Notes under the pieces: generated by a model
Databases searched by the model: none
What the model saw: the letters and a program-made list of their open reading frames with translations, nothing else
What the model was told of the DNA's origin: nothing
Assembly: GCF_004791585.1 (NCBI RefSeq)
Contig: NZ_SRUU01000003.1
Coordinates: 248,690 to 312,689, forward strand
DNA length: 64,000 nucleotides
Source of the DNA: Mesorhizobium sp. M1C.F.Ca.ET.210.01.1.1
GTDB taxonomy: Bacteria; Pseudomonadota; Alphaproteobacteria; Rhizobiales; Rhizobiaceae
Direction of reading: 5' to 3'
Shown: one piece after another, positions 1 through 8,203 of the stretch
How the letters are laid out: each line of letters opens with the position of its first letter
How positions within the stretch are numbered: the first letter of the stretch is position 1
Translations under genes and position numbers: made by a program

Positions 1-101
1 CCGCGCCGGGTATGCTCGAGCAGAGCCTGCTCGGCATGAACTTCATCAGCTCGCTGTCGGGCTTCGACGTGCGCGGCGACCGCATGATCCTTCGGGATTA
101 A
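1..101 (+). CDS. TIGR02281-type retropepsin-like aspartic protease, C-terminal fragment
   Basis: Only the last 32 codons are in the window; the reading frame enters at base 3 and ends at a TAA at 99-101. The visible peptide contains LLGMNFISSLSGFDVRGDR, which matches the C-terminal end of the clan AA (retropepsin-like) aspartic protease family TIGR02281, usually an inner-membrane-anchored protein with one catalytic DTG site. The catalytic aspartate lies upstream of the window and cannot be checked. The gene is convergent with dusA, with 12 bases between the stop codons. Family assignment is from the short C-terminal signature only. Confidence 0.6.
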   Translation, partial: APGMLEQSLLGMNFISSLSGFDVRGDRMILRD

Positions 102-113
102 CCTGCCGCAGGC

Positions 114-1100
114 TCACGCTGCCTCGGCTTCCACCGCCGCGAAATCTATTGCCGCGAAGGCCGTTTTCAGCACCTCAGGCCCGGCGCCCGGTTTGTTGGC
201 ATCGGTGGACAGGATCTGCCGGTAGCGCCGCGCGCCCGGCAATCCGTGGAACAGGCCGACCATGTGGCGGGTGACGTGGCCGAGCCTTCCGCCCTTCTCA
301 ATATGGCGCGCGGCATAGGCAGCCATTTGATCCATGAGCGCCGCGTAGTCGAAGGCGACCCGCGGCTCGCCATAGAATGCGGCGTCGACACCGGTAAGGA
401 TGCCCGGCGTATGATAGGCCGCGCGGCCAAGCATTGCGCCGTCGACATGGGCGAGATGTTCCGATAGCTCGTCCAGCGATTGAATACCGCCATTGATGCC
501 GATGAATTGGTTCGGTTTTCTGGCCTTCAGCCGATAGACGCGCTGGTAGTCGAGCGGCGGGACGTCCCGGTTTTCCTTGGGGCTAAGCCCCTCCAGCCAC
601 GCCTTGCGGGCGTGCACCCAGAGCGCATCGGCGCCGGCAGCGAATACGCCGTCGGCCAACGTGTCGAGCGCCGGTTCGGGATCCTGGTCGTCGACACCGA
701 TCCGGCATTTGACGGTGACGGGGATTTTCACCGCGGCCTTCATCGCCGCGACGCATTCTGCCACCAGCACCGGCGTCTTCATCAGGCAGGCGCCGAAGGT
801 GCCCGACTGGACGCGGTCGGACGGGCAGCCGACATTGAGGTTGATTTCGTCATAGCCGAACGCCTCGCCGATAGCGGCCGCTTCGGCGAGCTTTCGCGGG
901 TCTGAACCGCCGAGCTGCAGCGCAATTGGATGCTCGGCATCGTCGAATCCGAGCAGGCGCTCGCGCGCGCCATGGATGACCGCGTCGGCCACCACCATCT
1001 CGGTGTAGAGTAGTGCGCGACTCGTCAGTTGGCGGTGGAAGAACCGGCAGTGCCGGTCCGTCCAATCCATCATTGGTGCTACTGCAAGTCTGGATTGCAT
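114..1100 (-). CDS. dusA: tRNA-dihydrouridine(20/20a) synthase
   Basis: FMN enzyme that reduces uridine to dihydrouridine in the tRNA D-loop with NADPH. The 328-residue product has the Dus N-terminus (APMMDWTDRHCRFF), the strand LNVGCPSD with the catalytic cysteine near residue 92, and a C-terminal helical tRNA-binding region. Length fits DusA. An in-frame extension to 1211 is open, but family homology begins at MQSRLAVAPMMDWTD, so the ATG at 1098-1100 is preferred; an AAGGG lies just before it. Convergent with the protease fragment and divergent from the secretion operon. Family assignment is firm; the target position follows from the DusA subgroup. Confidence 0.93.
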   Translation of the reverse strand: MQSRLAVAPMMDWTDRHCRFFHRQLTSRALLYTEMVVADAVIHGARERLLGFDDAEHPIALQLGGSDPRKLAEAAAIGEAFGYDEINLNVGCPSDRVQSGTFGACLMKTPVLVAECVAAMKAAVKIPVTVKCRIGVDDQDPEPALDTLADGVFAAGADALWVHARKAWLEGLSPKENRDVPPLDYQRVYRLKARKPNQFIGINGGIQSLDELSEHLAHVDGAMLGRAAYHTPGILTGVDAAFYGEPRVAFDYAALMDQMAAYAARHIEKGGRLGHVTRHMVGLFHGLPGARRYRQILSTDANKPGAGPEVLKTAFAAIDFAAVEAEAA

Positions 1101-1639
1101 TGCCCTTTTTAGTACTCCTGACCGCCTCGCAGTGCAAATCGGATAGCAAGCACCATCCGAATTCTCTTTTATTTTCAAACAGTTCAAATTGACTGGGGAC
1201 AAAGGTCCCACGCGCGGCGGGACTATTTCTGAGTCACACTTTTGTTAAAAAGCAATAGTCCGATTTGAAATTTCCACAAATAAGCGTAAACTTTTCGTGC
1301 TCAATGTTCTGAGCGGGAGGCGTACAGGCAGTCAATAGCCTGTTGAAGAGGGGCGGGGTTGAGTATGCCCTCATCATTGATCCTTGGTGCCCGCCGTTGG
1401 TGGGTAACCGATGCGCACAGGACGCATCCCCCGAGAAATGCCTGACGGGGCATGGAACGGAGGGGAAGCGGCGGCTCCTCCCAACACCCTCTACCCCAGT
1501 AAGTCAACTCACTGCTCCAGTTTCCATTAACGATGGCGCGTAGCGCTGGCCTCGGCCAGCGGATGCGCGCCCATGCGACCGGCTGCCAGCGTTGGGGCTG
1601 ATTTCGCGCCGGTCGCATTGAAACCAGGGAGAATTTGCA
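1101..1639. promoter_or_regulatory. 539-bp intergenic region: leader of the type I secretion operon
   Basis: No convincing gene is present. The dusA-proximal part (about 1140-1300) is visibly AT-rich. It contains an inverted repeat with arms GGACTATT (1220-1227) and AATAGTCC (1254-1261), and a possible promoter TTGAAA (1265-1270), 16-base spacer, TAAACT (1287-1292), which would give a leader of about 340 nt. The distal part holds a perfect 11-bp stem (1573-1583 with 1608-1618) just before the ribosome binding site AGGGAG (about 1626-1631) and the start at 1640. A 66-codon plus-strand frame at 1343-1543 resembles nothing I know and is not called. Confidence 0.5.
1573..1618 (+). promoter_or_regulatory. 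5' leader stem-loop upstream of the T1SS substrate start
   Basis: Perfect inverted repeat: ATGCGACCGGC at 1573-1583 and GCCGGTCGCAT at 1608-1618, with a 24-base loop that can itself pair CAGC with GCTG. It ends about 8 bases before the Shine-Dalgarno AGGGAG and 21 bases before the ATG at 1640. It has no U-tract, so it is more likely an mRNA-stabilising or translation-controlling structure, or a dyad for a DNA-binding protein, than a terminator. The inverted repeat is directly visible; function is inference. Confidence 0.55.
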
Positions 1640-4435
1640 ATGGTCGACATAACAGCTCAAGACATCATCATTGACGAAACCACCGGTCTCCAGCAACCCA
1701 GTGATATAGACCCGACCGGCAACAGCAACTCCACATTGTTACATCTCCTGGGCCTCGGCACCCCACTGGAAACTGCCTACCAGGCCGACTTCGTGACGGC
1801 CACGGCCGCATCGGGGGAGACCATCACCTCGGTCATCCTCGCCCAGGACTCCTCGGGAACTGCGTTTTCCACCAGCATTGGCGTGGTGACCGACATCCGG
1901 ACGGTCGATGGCAATTATGTCTGGCTGTTCCAGGACCCGAACAATGCAGATGTCGTGATCGGCGTCATTGGTACTGATGACCAGACCACCGAGCCCGACC
2001 CAACAACCGCTCCCCTCGCCTTCGCGTTTGGGCTCGACCATACCAGCACCACCGACGCGGACCTGTACCTGGTCCAGTATGTGGCGTTGCTCCACCCGGA
2101 TACGGGCGACCCCGATGACGAAATCGATTTGACCGGCTTGGTATACGCCTCGGTCACCGGGACTAGCGTCCTTAATTTCAGTCAGCTCGGTGACGCCCCT
2201 CCCGGACACAACAAGTGGTATATTCTCGACGCCGACGTGGCGAGCACCCAGAAAATTCTGGTCACCGCTCACGACAATGGCGTGCAGGCTGAGGTCAACG
2301 TCAGCACGCAGGGCTTGGGTGTCTCATCCCAAGACGTGCGGTTTGGCCGCGAGCTTCAGATCGATCTGATCAATGGTGGCACTCAGAGCGCGGGCAAGAA
2401 CTTCACCAACACGCCAACTGCGCCTGACTACGACACCCACATCGAGACCGTCTCCAGCGCCGGTTTCTCGGTCTCGCAGTCCACGCCAACCAACACCGTG
2501 GCCGACATCGAGATCCACGCCTACAACGTCACTAACAACGCGGAAGGCGCTTCGTTCCTCACTGACAACGCCGAGACCGAGGTCAATATCTCCGATGTGA
2601 CCTTCAAATTGAACGGCGTCACGAAGACCGCCGCAGATCTGGGCATTACGGTCGATTTCACTGGCAACGGATTGGTCCTTCACAATGTCAGTGAAGGCGT
2701 CACGGTCGATTTCACGGCAGACGATCACTTTGACCGCTTCACCATCAAGAACATCGACCAGGAGAAAGACTATTTCGATATCAAGGAAGTGCACTTCGGC
2801 ACAGATCAGACCAACGTCGCCAATGAGGAGGTCGGCTCCTTAATCAACTTCGACGATGACGGCCCATCGATCGCGCCGTCCAGCAATGACTTACCGACGC
2901 TGGTGGTCGGCGATTCGGATTTCAACACCAATGCCTCGGCTGACTTCTCGACGCTGTTCACACCGAACTTTGGTGCCGACGGACCAGCGGCCACCGACGA
3001 TGTGACCTACGCGCTCGACGTTCTCAACAGCGGCACCAACGTCCAAAGCGGTGTGTTCGATACGCTAACCGGCCAGGAGGTGCTTCTCAACGTTGAAGGC
3101 GGTGACGTGGTTGGTCGAGTAGGCACCGATGAGGTGTTCCGCATCTCGGTCGATGCCGACGGCAACGTGACGCTCGACCAGTCCCGGGCGGTTGTGCATG
3201 GAGACCCGACTGATCCCGTCGAGGCTGACACACCCGTGGTGCTTGCCGCCAATCTGGTAACGCTGATCGCAACCGCCACCGACGGTGACGGCGACAGCAA
3301 TAGCACCTCGGTCGACATCGGCGGAGCCTTCAACTTCGAAGACACCGGGCCAACAATCACGGTCGGGGATGCAACCGGTGACTACGACAGTGGTGCCCAG
3401 GGCACGTGGACTCATGACAACAGCGCTGACGGGTTCAAGTCATTGAGCGTGACGCTGGACGATTATACGATCGACTCCAACGGGACGGTAACGGCAGACC
3501 TTTCCCTGACGCCGGGACAAGACCCTTACACCTTCACAGGGTCGATCCACGATGACTTCAACGGCGACGGCACGCCTGAAGATGTGGATTTCACGCTGAC
3601 CTTCGATCCGCTCGCGGATACTTACGACCTCCAGGTCGACACCCCGCCCGGAACGATCACGACCTTCGATACTTCACAGGGGTCACTGAAGGCGGGCGGT
3701 CCGGACGCGGTGCAGACGCTGCTATTCGCGCCAACCGGTCCCGACAATGACGTCATCTTCTTCGGCGCCGTTCCGACTGCTCCTCTGGAAAACGGGAGCG
3801 TAGGCAGCGACCCGAACGACATCGAGGACCTAGTCAAGAATGATCCAACCGAAGCCCAGCTTGAGGCACTCAACGCGACAAGCTTGATCAACAGTGGGTT
3901 CAAGATGAACGTGTCGACCTCAGGCATCGGCATCAACAACAACAACCTGGACGGCGCGAACCAAGGCGCCGGAACCGGAGCATTCGCCGGCACCACGATC
4001 ACCTCGGGCGACGAGAGCTTCGTTGTCAACCCCGAGGAGGACGTCGACAAGGTCACGGTCTACATCGACAATTCCGTAGGTGGCTACAATCCGGCGACGG
4101 AAGACCTCTACTACATTGTCTACTATACGGACGGGACAGTCAGCGCCATCACGGACGTGACGGCGGGCATGCTCCACAATGCGCCACGCCACGACCCGCT
4201 CATTCCTGACGTTGCTGAGGGCGGCAAGTACTTCGAGATCGACGGCGGAACGAAGCAGATCGAGGCGGTCCAACTCACCATGGGTGTGGGCACCGTCAAG
4301 ATCCCGGTGATCCAATTCACCATCGAGCAGGAGTCCAATCCGGCACCGCTCGACATGACTTTCACAGCCAATCTCATCGACGGCGACAACGACAGTAGCC
4401 CGGACACGTTCTCGGTCCACGTTGACGTGGCGTGA
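1640..4435 (+). CDS. Type I secreted protein with DUF5801/T1SS-143-type repeats
   Basis: A 931-residue acidic protein with no cysteine that I can find. The N-terminal 230 residues resemble the DUF5801 repeats-in-toxin domain (EIDLTGLVYASVTGTS). Later units carry the T1SS-143 hallmark: TATDGDGDSNSTSVDI followed by FEDTGPTI near residues 540-575, and an earlier DDDGPSIAP near 410. The C-terminus ends in a hydrophobic FSVHVDVA, as expected of an uncleaved type I secretion signal. Classical GGxGxDxxx calcium-binding nonapeptides were not found. The exporter and adaptor genes follow at once, so this is the likely substrate, a surface or extracellular protein, possibly an adhesin. Its enzymatic or binding role is unknown. 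Confidence 0.8.
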   Translation: MVDITAQDIIIDETTGLQQPSDIDPTGNSNSTLLHLLGLGTPLETAYQADFVTATAASGETITSVILAQDSSGTAFSTSIGVVTDIRTVDGNYVWLFQDPNNADVVIGVIGTDDQTTEPDPTTAPLAFAFGLDHTSTTDADLYLVQYVALLHPDTGDPDDEIDLTGLVYASVTGTSVLNFSQLGDAPPGHNKWYILDADVASTQKILVTAHDNGVQAEVNVSTQGLGVSSQDVRFGRELQIDLINGGTQSAGKNFTNTPTAPDYDTHIETVSSAGFSVSQSTPTNTVADIEIHAYNVTNNAEGASFLTDNAETEVNISDVTFKLNGVTKTAADLGITVDFTGNGLVLHNVSEGVTVDFTADDHFDRFTIKNIDQEKDYFDIKEVHFGTDQTNVANEEVGSLINFDDDGPSIAPSSNDLPTLVVGDSDFNTNASADFSTLFTPNFGADGPAATDDVTYALDVLNSGTNVQSGVFDTLTGQEVLLNVEGGDVVGRVGTDEVFRISVDADGNVTLDQSRAVVHGDPTDPVEADTPVVLAANLVTLIATATDGDGDSNSTSVDIGGAFNFEDTGPTITVGDATGDYDSGAQGTWTHDNSADGFKSLSVTLDDYTIDSNGTVTADLSLTPGQDPYTFTGSIHDDFNGDGTPEDVDFTLTFDPLADTYDLQVDTPPGTITTFDTSQGSLKAGGPDAVQTLLFAPTGPDNDVIFFGAVPTAPLENGSVGSDPNDIEDLVKNDPTEAQLEALNATSLINSGFKMNVSTSGIGINNNNLDGANQGAGTGAFAGTTITSGDESFVVNPEEDVDKVTVYIDNSVGGYNPATEDLYYIVYYTDGTVSAITDVTAGMLHNAPRHDPLIPDVAEGGKYFEIDGGTKQIEAVQLTMGVGTVKIPVIQFTIEQESNPAPLDMTFTANLIDGDNDSSPDTFSVHVDVA

Positions 4436-4456
4436 TGGCATTGTCTGACCCGGTAC

Positions 4457-4488
4457 CGGCCGGGCGCCTTATTGCAGGCGCCCGGCCG
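4457..4488 (+). promoter_or_regulatory. Intercistronic stem-loop between substrate and exporter genes
   Basis: Perfect 12-bp GC-rich stem: CGGCCGGGCGCC at 4457-4468 pairs with GGCGCCCGGCCG at 4477-4488, with loop TTATTGCA. No T-run follows, so it does not look like an intrinsic terminator. Position and strength suggest 3' protection of the substrate message or partial attenuation, which would allow far more substrate than exporter. It also argues that the ABC gene starts at 4525 and not at the GTG at 4432. Confidence 0.6.
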
Positions 4489-4524
4489 AGCACTCGCAAA
4501 AGCTTCGAAACGGGGGGTTCCGTG

Positions 4525-6267
4525 ATGCAGCCAAGACCGCAATTCCAGGAGGTGATGCGCCTGGCGCGCCACCAGGCGCCAGCCCTTTTCCTTTTCAGCC
4601 TGCTTACCAACATCCTCCTGCTCGCCAGCACAGTCTACATGCTGCAGATCTATGACAGGGTGCTGTCGAGCGGCTCGATGGACACGCTGCTGTGGCTCAC
4701 TCTGGCCGTCATCGGCGCCATCGCCGTCTATGGCCTGCTGGAACACGCCCGCCGGATGATGCTCGGCCATATAAGCCAGTGGCTGGACGACCAGCTGAGC
4801 GTGCCAGTGATCGAACGTGCCATGGAGGCGCGCCTGGCCGGCAGCAACATCGAGGCAGGCCTCAAGGACGTTGGGGACCTGCGCAGCTTCATTGCCGGCG
4901 ACGGCATACTGACCTTTCTCGACGCGCCATGGACGCCGGTCTTCCTGGCATTCATGTGGCTTCTGCATCCGGCATTGGGCGTGCTCGGCCTCGCCGGCGC
5001 CGTGCTCCTGTTCTGCTGTGCGCTCGCCAATGACTTCCTCACCCGCCGAAAAAACCAGGAGGCGGCGGCGGGGCTGCGCCGCAGCCAGGCCGCCGTCGGT
5101 CAATTCATCGATGGCGCCGAGACGTTGCGCTCGCTCGGCATGTCGGAGCCGGCGCTGTTGCGCTGGGAGCAAAATCAGCAGTCGCTGACGGGACTTCAGT
5201 CCCGGATTATGCAGCGCACCACCGTCATCGGCAGCCTGTCGCGCTCGCTGCGCCTTGCCCTCCAGGTGGCGGTGCTGGGACTTGGCGCCTATTTCGTCCT
5301 GCGCCGCGAACTGACGGGCGGGTCGATGATCGCGGCTTCCATCCTGCTCAGCCGCGCGCTGGCGCCAATCGAGCGCTCGATCGGTGCCTGGCGCAGCCTG
5401 TTCAACGCGCGAACCGCGCGCCGCAACCTGGTCGCCCTCTTCGACAGCGCATCGACGCAGAACGCCGGCGTCACCCTGCCGCGCCCGCAAGGTCGGCTGA
5501 GGCTCGAAGGCCTGCACTACTACGTGCCGGGAACCTCACAGGCCCTGCTGAACGCGATAAGCTTCGGTGTCGAGCCCGGCCAGACCTGCGGTGTGATCGG
5601 CTCGTCCGGCTCCGGCAAGACCACGCTGTGCCGCCTCATCGTCGGGGCGCTGCGGCCTTCGCTCGGCCACGTCAGGCTGGATGGGGCGGACGTCTGGAAC
5701 TGGCCTTCGCATGAACTGGGCCAGCATATCGGCTATCTCCCGCAACAGATCGAACTGTTTCCCGGAACCATCGCCGAGAACATCGCTCGCCTTCGCGACG
5801 TCGACAGCGAGGCCGTCATCGCCGCAGCGCAGCTCGCCGGCATTCACGAGATGATCCTGCGCCTGCCGAACGGATATCGGACCGAGGTCGGACCGCACGG
5901 CGTCCGGATCTCGCGCGGTCAGCGCCAGCGCATCGCGCTGGCCCGGGCGCTGTTCGGCGATCCGCCTCTGGTCGTTCTCGACGAGCCGAACACCGGCCTC
6001 GACAGCGAAGGCGAGGTGGCGTTGTTCAACGTGCTCCAGCAGCTCAAGCGGCGGGGCCGGACCGTCATTCTCGTCTGCCATCAGACCAGTCTCCTGCACA
6101 CGGCCGAACATGTCGTCTTCCTCCGCGATGGGTCCGTCGCGATGTTCGGCTCGCGCGAAGAGGTGCTCGGCGCGCTGGCGGGCCAGCCCAAGCGCATTCC
6201 GGTGCCGGCGGCAATACGGGACAAGATTGCCGCCAATGCGGCCGCAAACCTTAAGGCGGTGGAGTGA
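4525..6267 (+). CDS. Type I secretion system permease/ATPase (PrtD/PrsD family)
   Basis: Inner-membrane ABC exporter that energises type I secretion. The 580-residue product has an N-terminal transmembrane region (about 20-310) opening with a hydrophobic hairpin after the QVMRLARHQAP-like segment, then the nucleotide-binding domain: Walker A GSSGSGKTT near residue 359, a variant signature SRGQRQR near 463, and Walker B VVLDEP near 483. Length fits PrtD-like exporters, which lack the C39 peptidase domain of HlyB. The ATG at 4525 follows a G-rich Shine-Dalgarno; the open extension back to 4432 would run through the stem-loop at 4457-4488. The adaptor gene starts 3 bases after its stop. Confidence 0.92.
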   Translation: MQPRPQFQEVMRLARHQAPALFLFSLLTNILLLASTVYMLQIYDRVLSSGSMDTLLWLTLAVIGAIAVYGLLEHARRMMLGHISQWLDDQLSVPVIERAMEARLAGSNIEAGLKDVGDLRSFIAGDGILTFLDAPWTPVFLAFMWLLHPALGVLGLAGAVLLFCCALANDFLTRRKNQEAAAGLRRSQAAVGQFIDGAETLRSLGMSEPALLRWEQNQQSLTGLQSRIMQRTTVIGSLSRSLRLALQVAVLGLGAYFVLRRELTGGSMIAASILLSRALAPIERSIGAWRSLFNARTARRNLVALFDSASTQNAGVTLPRPQGRLRLEGLHYYVPGTSQALLNAISFGVEPGQTCGVIGSSGSGKTTLCRLIVGALRPSLGHVRLDGADVWNWPSHELGQHIGYLPQQIELFPGTIAENIARLRDVDSEAVIAAAQLAGIHEMILRLPNGYRTEVGPHGVRISRGQRQRIALARALFGDPPLVVLDEPNTGLDSEGEVALFNVLQQLKRRGRTVILVCHQTSLLHTAEHVVFLRDGSVAMFGSREEVLGALAGQPKRIPVPAAIRDKIAANAAANLKAVE

Positions 6268-6270
6268 GCC

Positions 6271-7797
6271 ATGGCCGAGCGATTTGGCGACTTCTCGACG
6301 ATGCTGAACGGGCTCGCCGATGGCCTACACCAGTTGGCCGGCAGGCTGGCCATCTCCTGGGGGCAACTCATAGCCTCAGTGTCGGTCTGGTTCGACGGCC
6401 CCGACCAGCCGGAGCGCGTCGCTCTGGCGGCGGCCGTGGGCGCGCTCTTCCTGCTCTTGATTGCACGGCTTGTCCGCCGGCGGTCGGATACATTGCGGGC
6501 CAGCAAGCGTGACCTCAATCAACGGACGCGGCCCGCGCGCCTGCTGGGCTACGTCTCGGCGATCGTCTTCGTCGGCGGCATCGTTGCCTGGTCGAGCGTC
6601 GCCCTTCTGGCAAGCGCCGTCGTCGCCAATGGCGTCGTCAGTCCGGAAGGCTATCGCAAGACCATCCAGCATCTGGAAGGCGGTATCATCGGGGCGATCC
6701 ATGTGAAGGAAGGCGATAAGGTCGCCGCCGGCCAGGTTCTCATCAGCTTGAAGACAACCGAGGCCCAAGGTCGCTACGACGAGTTGCAGGGGCACTATAT
6801 CCGCCTGCTGGCAACCGAGGCGCGCCTCGTCGCGGAGCTTGCCGGTCAGCGGCGCATCACCTTTCCAAAGGAGCTGACGTCGATCGACAGCGAAATCGCG
6901 CGAAAGGTTGTCGTCGAGGAGCAGGCGCTGCTCGACAGCCGCCTGGCAACCCGTGAGGGGCGCACGCAGATCCTCGATAGGCGAATTGCGCAGATCGAAG
7001 AGCAAAGCACAGGAGCCCGGGACGTGATGGCCGCCGAGGCCGAGCAGCTCACGCTGATCGATCAGGAGATCGCTTCCGCGCAGGAACTCTACAAGAAGGG
7101 GTTGGAGCGCCTGCCCCGGATTTTGGCGCTCCAGCGGGCTCAAGCCGACATCCGCGCCAACCAGGCATCGAACCGGGCGGAGGTGGCGAAGAACGATCAG
7201 CAGATCGGCGAGACCAAGCTGCAGCTGCTCAATCTGCGCCAGCAGGACATGGAAAGCGCCAATGAGGATCTTGCCAAGGCGCGCGCGGACCTCGCCGAGT
7301 TGCGCAGCCAGTTGCCTTCGCGCCAGGACGTGCTGGCGAGGACCGACATCGTCGCGCCGATCGCCGGAACGGTAATGAACCTGCGGGTGACGACGGAATC
7401 GGGCGTAATCTCCAGCGGCCAGGCGTTGCTCGACATCGTTCCGAACGAGCCCAATCTGGTCATCGATTCACGCATCAAGCCGGCGGATATCGACGTGGTG
7501 CATCCGGACATGCCCGCCCGCGTGGTGCTGACGGCCTATCCGAGCCGGCACCTGCCGCAGATCCATGGCCTGCTCACCTCGGTGTCGGCCGACCGTTTGA
7601 CGGACGAGAAGACCGGCGAGCCCTATTTCCTCGCCAAGGTCAAGGTCGACACGGCCGATCTCGGACAACTGCACGACGTCCGTCTGTCGCCCGGAATGCC
7701 GGCGGAGGTCATGATCCTGACCGGGGAACACACCCTGCTCGACTATATGCTGGCCCCGGTCCAAGCCTCGCTTACGCGCACCTTCAGGGAGAATTGA
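6271..7797 (+). CDS. HlyD-family type I secretion membrane fusion protein (PrtE/PrsE-like)
   Basis: Periplasmic adaptor joining the ABC exporter to an outer-membrane TolC-type channel. The 508-residue product has the family hallmark after the anchor helix: VVSPEGYRKTIQHLEGG near residues 122-138 and a lipoyl-like segment, then long coiled-coil helices (about 150-330) and a beta-barrel region ending near LSPGMPAEVMI. It is longer than typical members (about 430-480): residues 1-90 add an extra hydrophobic helix (about 50-66) before the usual anchor (about 92-115). A GGTGGAG Shine-Dalgarno overlaps the end of the ABC gene. No TolC-like gene is nearby, so the outer-membrane partner is probably encoded elsewhere. 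Confidence 0.92.
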   Translation: MAERFGDFSTMLNGLADGLHQLAGRLAISWGQLIASVSVWFDGPDQPERVALAAAVGALFLLLIARLVRRRSDTLRASKRDLNQRTRPARLLGYVSAIVFVGGIVAWSSVALLASAVVANGVVSPEGYRKTIQHLEGGIIGAIHVKEGDKVAAGQVLISLKTTEAQGRYDELQGHYIRLLATEARLVAELAGQRRITFPKELTSIDSEIARKVVVEEQALLDSRLATREGRTQILDRRIAQIEEQSTGARDVMAAEAEQLTLIDQEIASAQELYKKGLERLPRILALQRAQADIRANQASNRAEVAKNDQQIGETKLQLLNLRQQDMESANEDLAKARADLAELRSQLPSRQDVLARTDIVAPIAGTVMNLRVTTESGVISSGQALLDIVPNEPNLVIDSRIKPADIDVVHPDMPARVVLTAYPSRHLPQIHGLLTSVSADRLTDEKTGEPYFLAKVKVDTADLGQLHDVRLSPGMPAEVMILTGEHTLLDYMLAPVQASLTRTFREN

Positions 7798-7900
7798 AAC
7801 AACGGGCGGTCGCGATGAAGACGACAAACGACCTGCCGTCGGCCGTAAAGCCAACGTCTCATCATCGCATGTCAGCAACAGCCGCGGGGGCGCGGCGAAG

Positions 7901-8203
7901 CTATCGCCTCAGAGCGTAGACATTGTCCATGGACGCACCACCAAGCGGCAGCGCCATGTCGTCGTCGAGAATCCGGGTGATGCGGGCAAAGCCGACAAAG
8001 GCTTTTCTCGCCTCTTCGGCCGACATGGTGCCCGACATCGCCGCCGAGCAGCATTTCAGGGCACACTGGTAGACTGGGCCGCGCCTTCCCGTTGGCCACT
8101 TCCGCAGGAACACCATCGCTTCGGAGACGCTGTCGACTTCCTCCAAAGGGTATCCCTGCCCACGCGCGATACGCACTGGGGTAAAGAAATGCAAGCGATC
8201 CAT
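7901..8203 (-). CDS. DUF982 domain-containing protein
   Basis: A 100-residue protein of the DUF982 family, which is largely restricted to rhizobia and relatives; function unknown. Family features: FTPVRIARGQGYPLEEVDSV at the start, the WPTGRRGPVY block, an acidic and alanine-rich AR-AF segment, and two adjacent cysteines (LKCCSAA). The frame is open up to 8329, but homology starts at MDRLHFFTPV and a GGGAGG Shine-Dalgarno sits 6 bases before the ATG at 8201-8203. An 18-bp palindrome (8218-8235) lies just upstream of that site. The gene follows the secretion operon in convergent orientation. Confidence 0.82.
   Translation of the reverse strand: MDRLHFFTPVRIARGQGYPLEEVDSVSEAMVFLRKWPTGRRGPVYQCALKCCSAAMSGTMSAEEARKAFVGFARITRILDDDMALPLGGASMDNVYALRR

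Noticed and set aside
1301..1696. 131-codon minus-strand and 66-codon plus-strand (1343-1543) frames upstream of the secretion substrate
   Set aside because: No family features or ribosome binding sites; the minus frame overlaps the substrate start and the leader stem-loop.
4432..4524. Upstream GTG/ATG start for the ABC exporter overlapping the substrate stop
   Set aside because: The added 31 residues would be translated through the 12-bp stem-loop and do not resemble the N-terminus of PrtD-type exporters; the ATG at 4525 has a G-rich ribosome binding site.
7815..7920. 34-codon plus-strand frame after the membrane fusion protein gene
   Set aside because: No Shine-Dalgarno, no recognisable similarity, and its end overlaps the DUF982 gene; probably chance.
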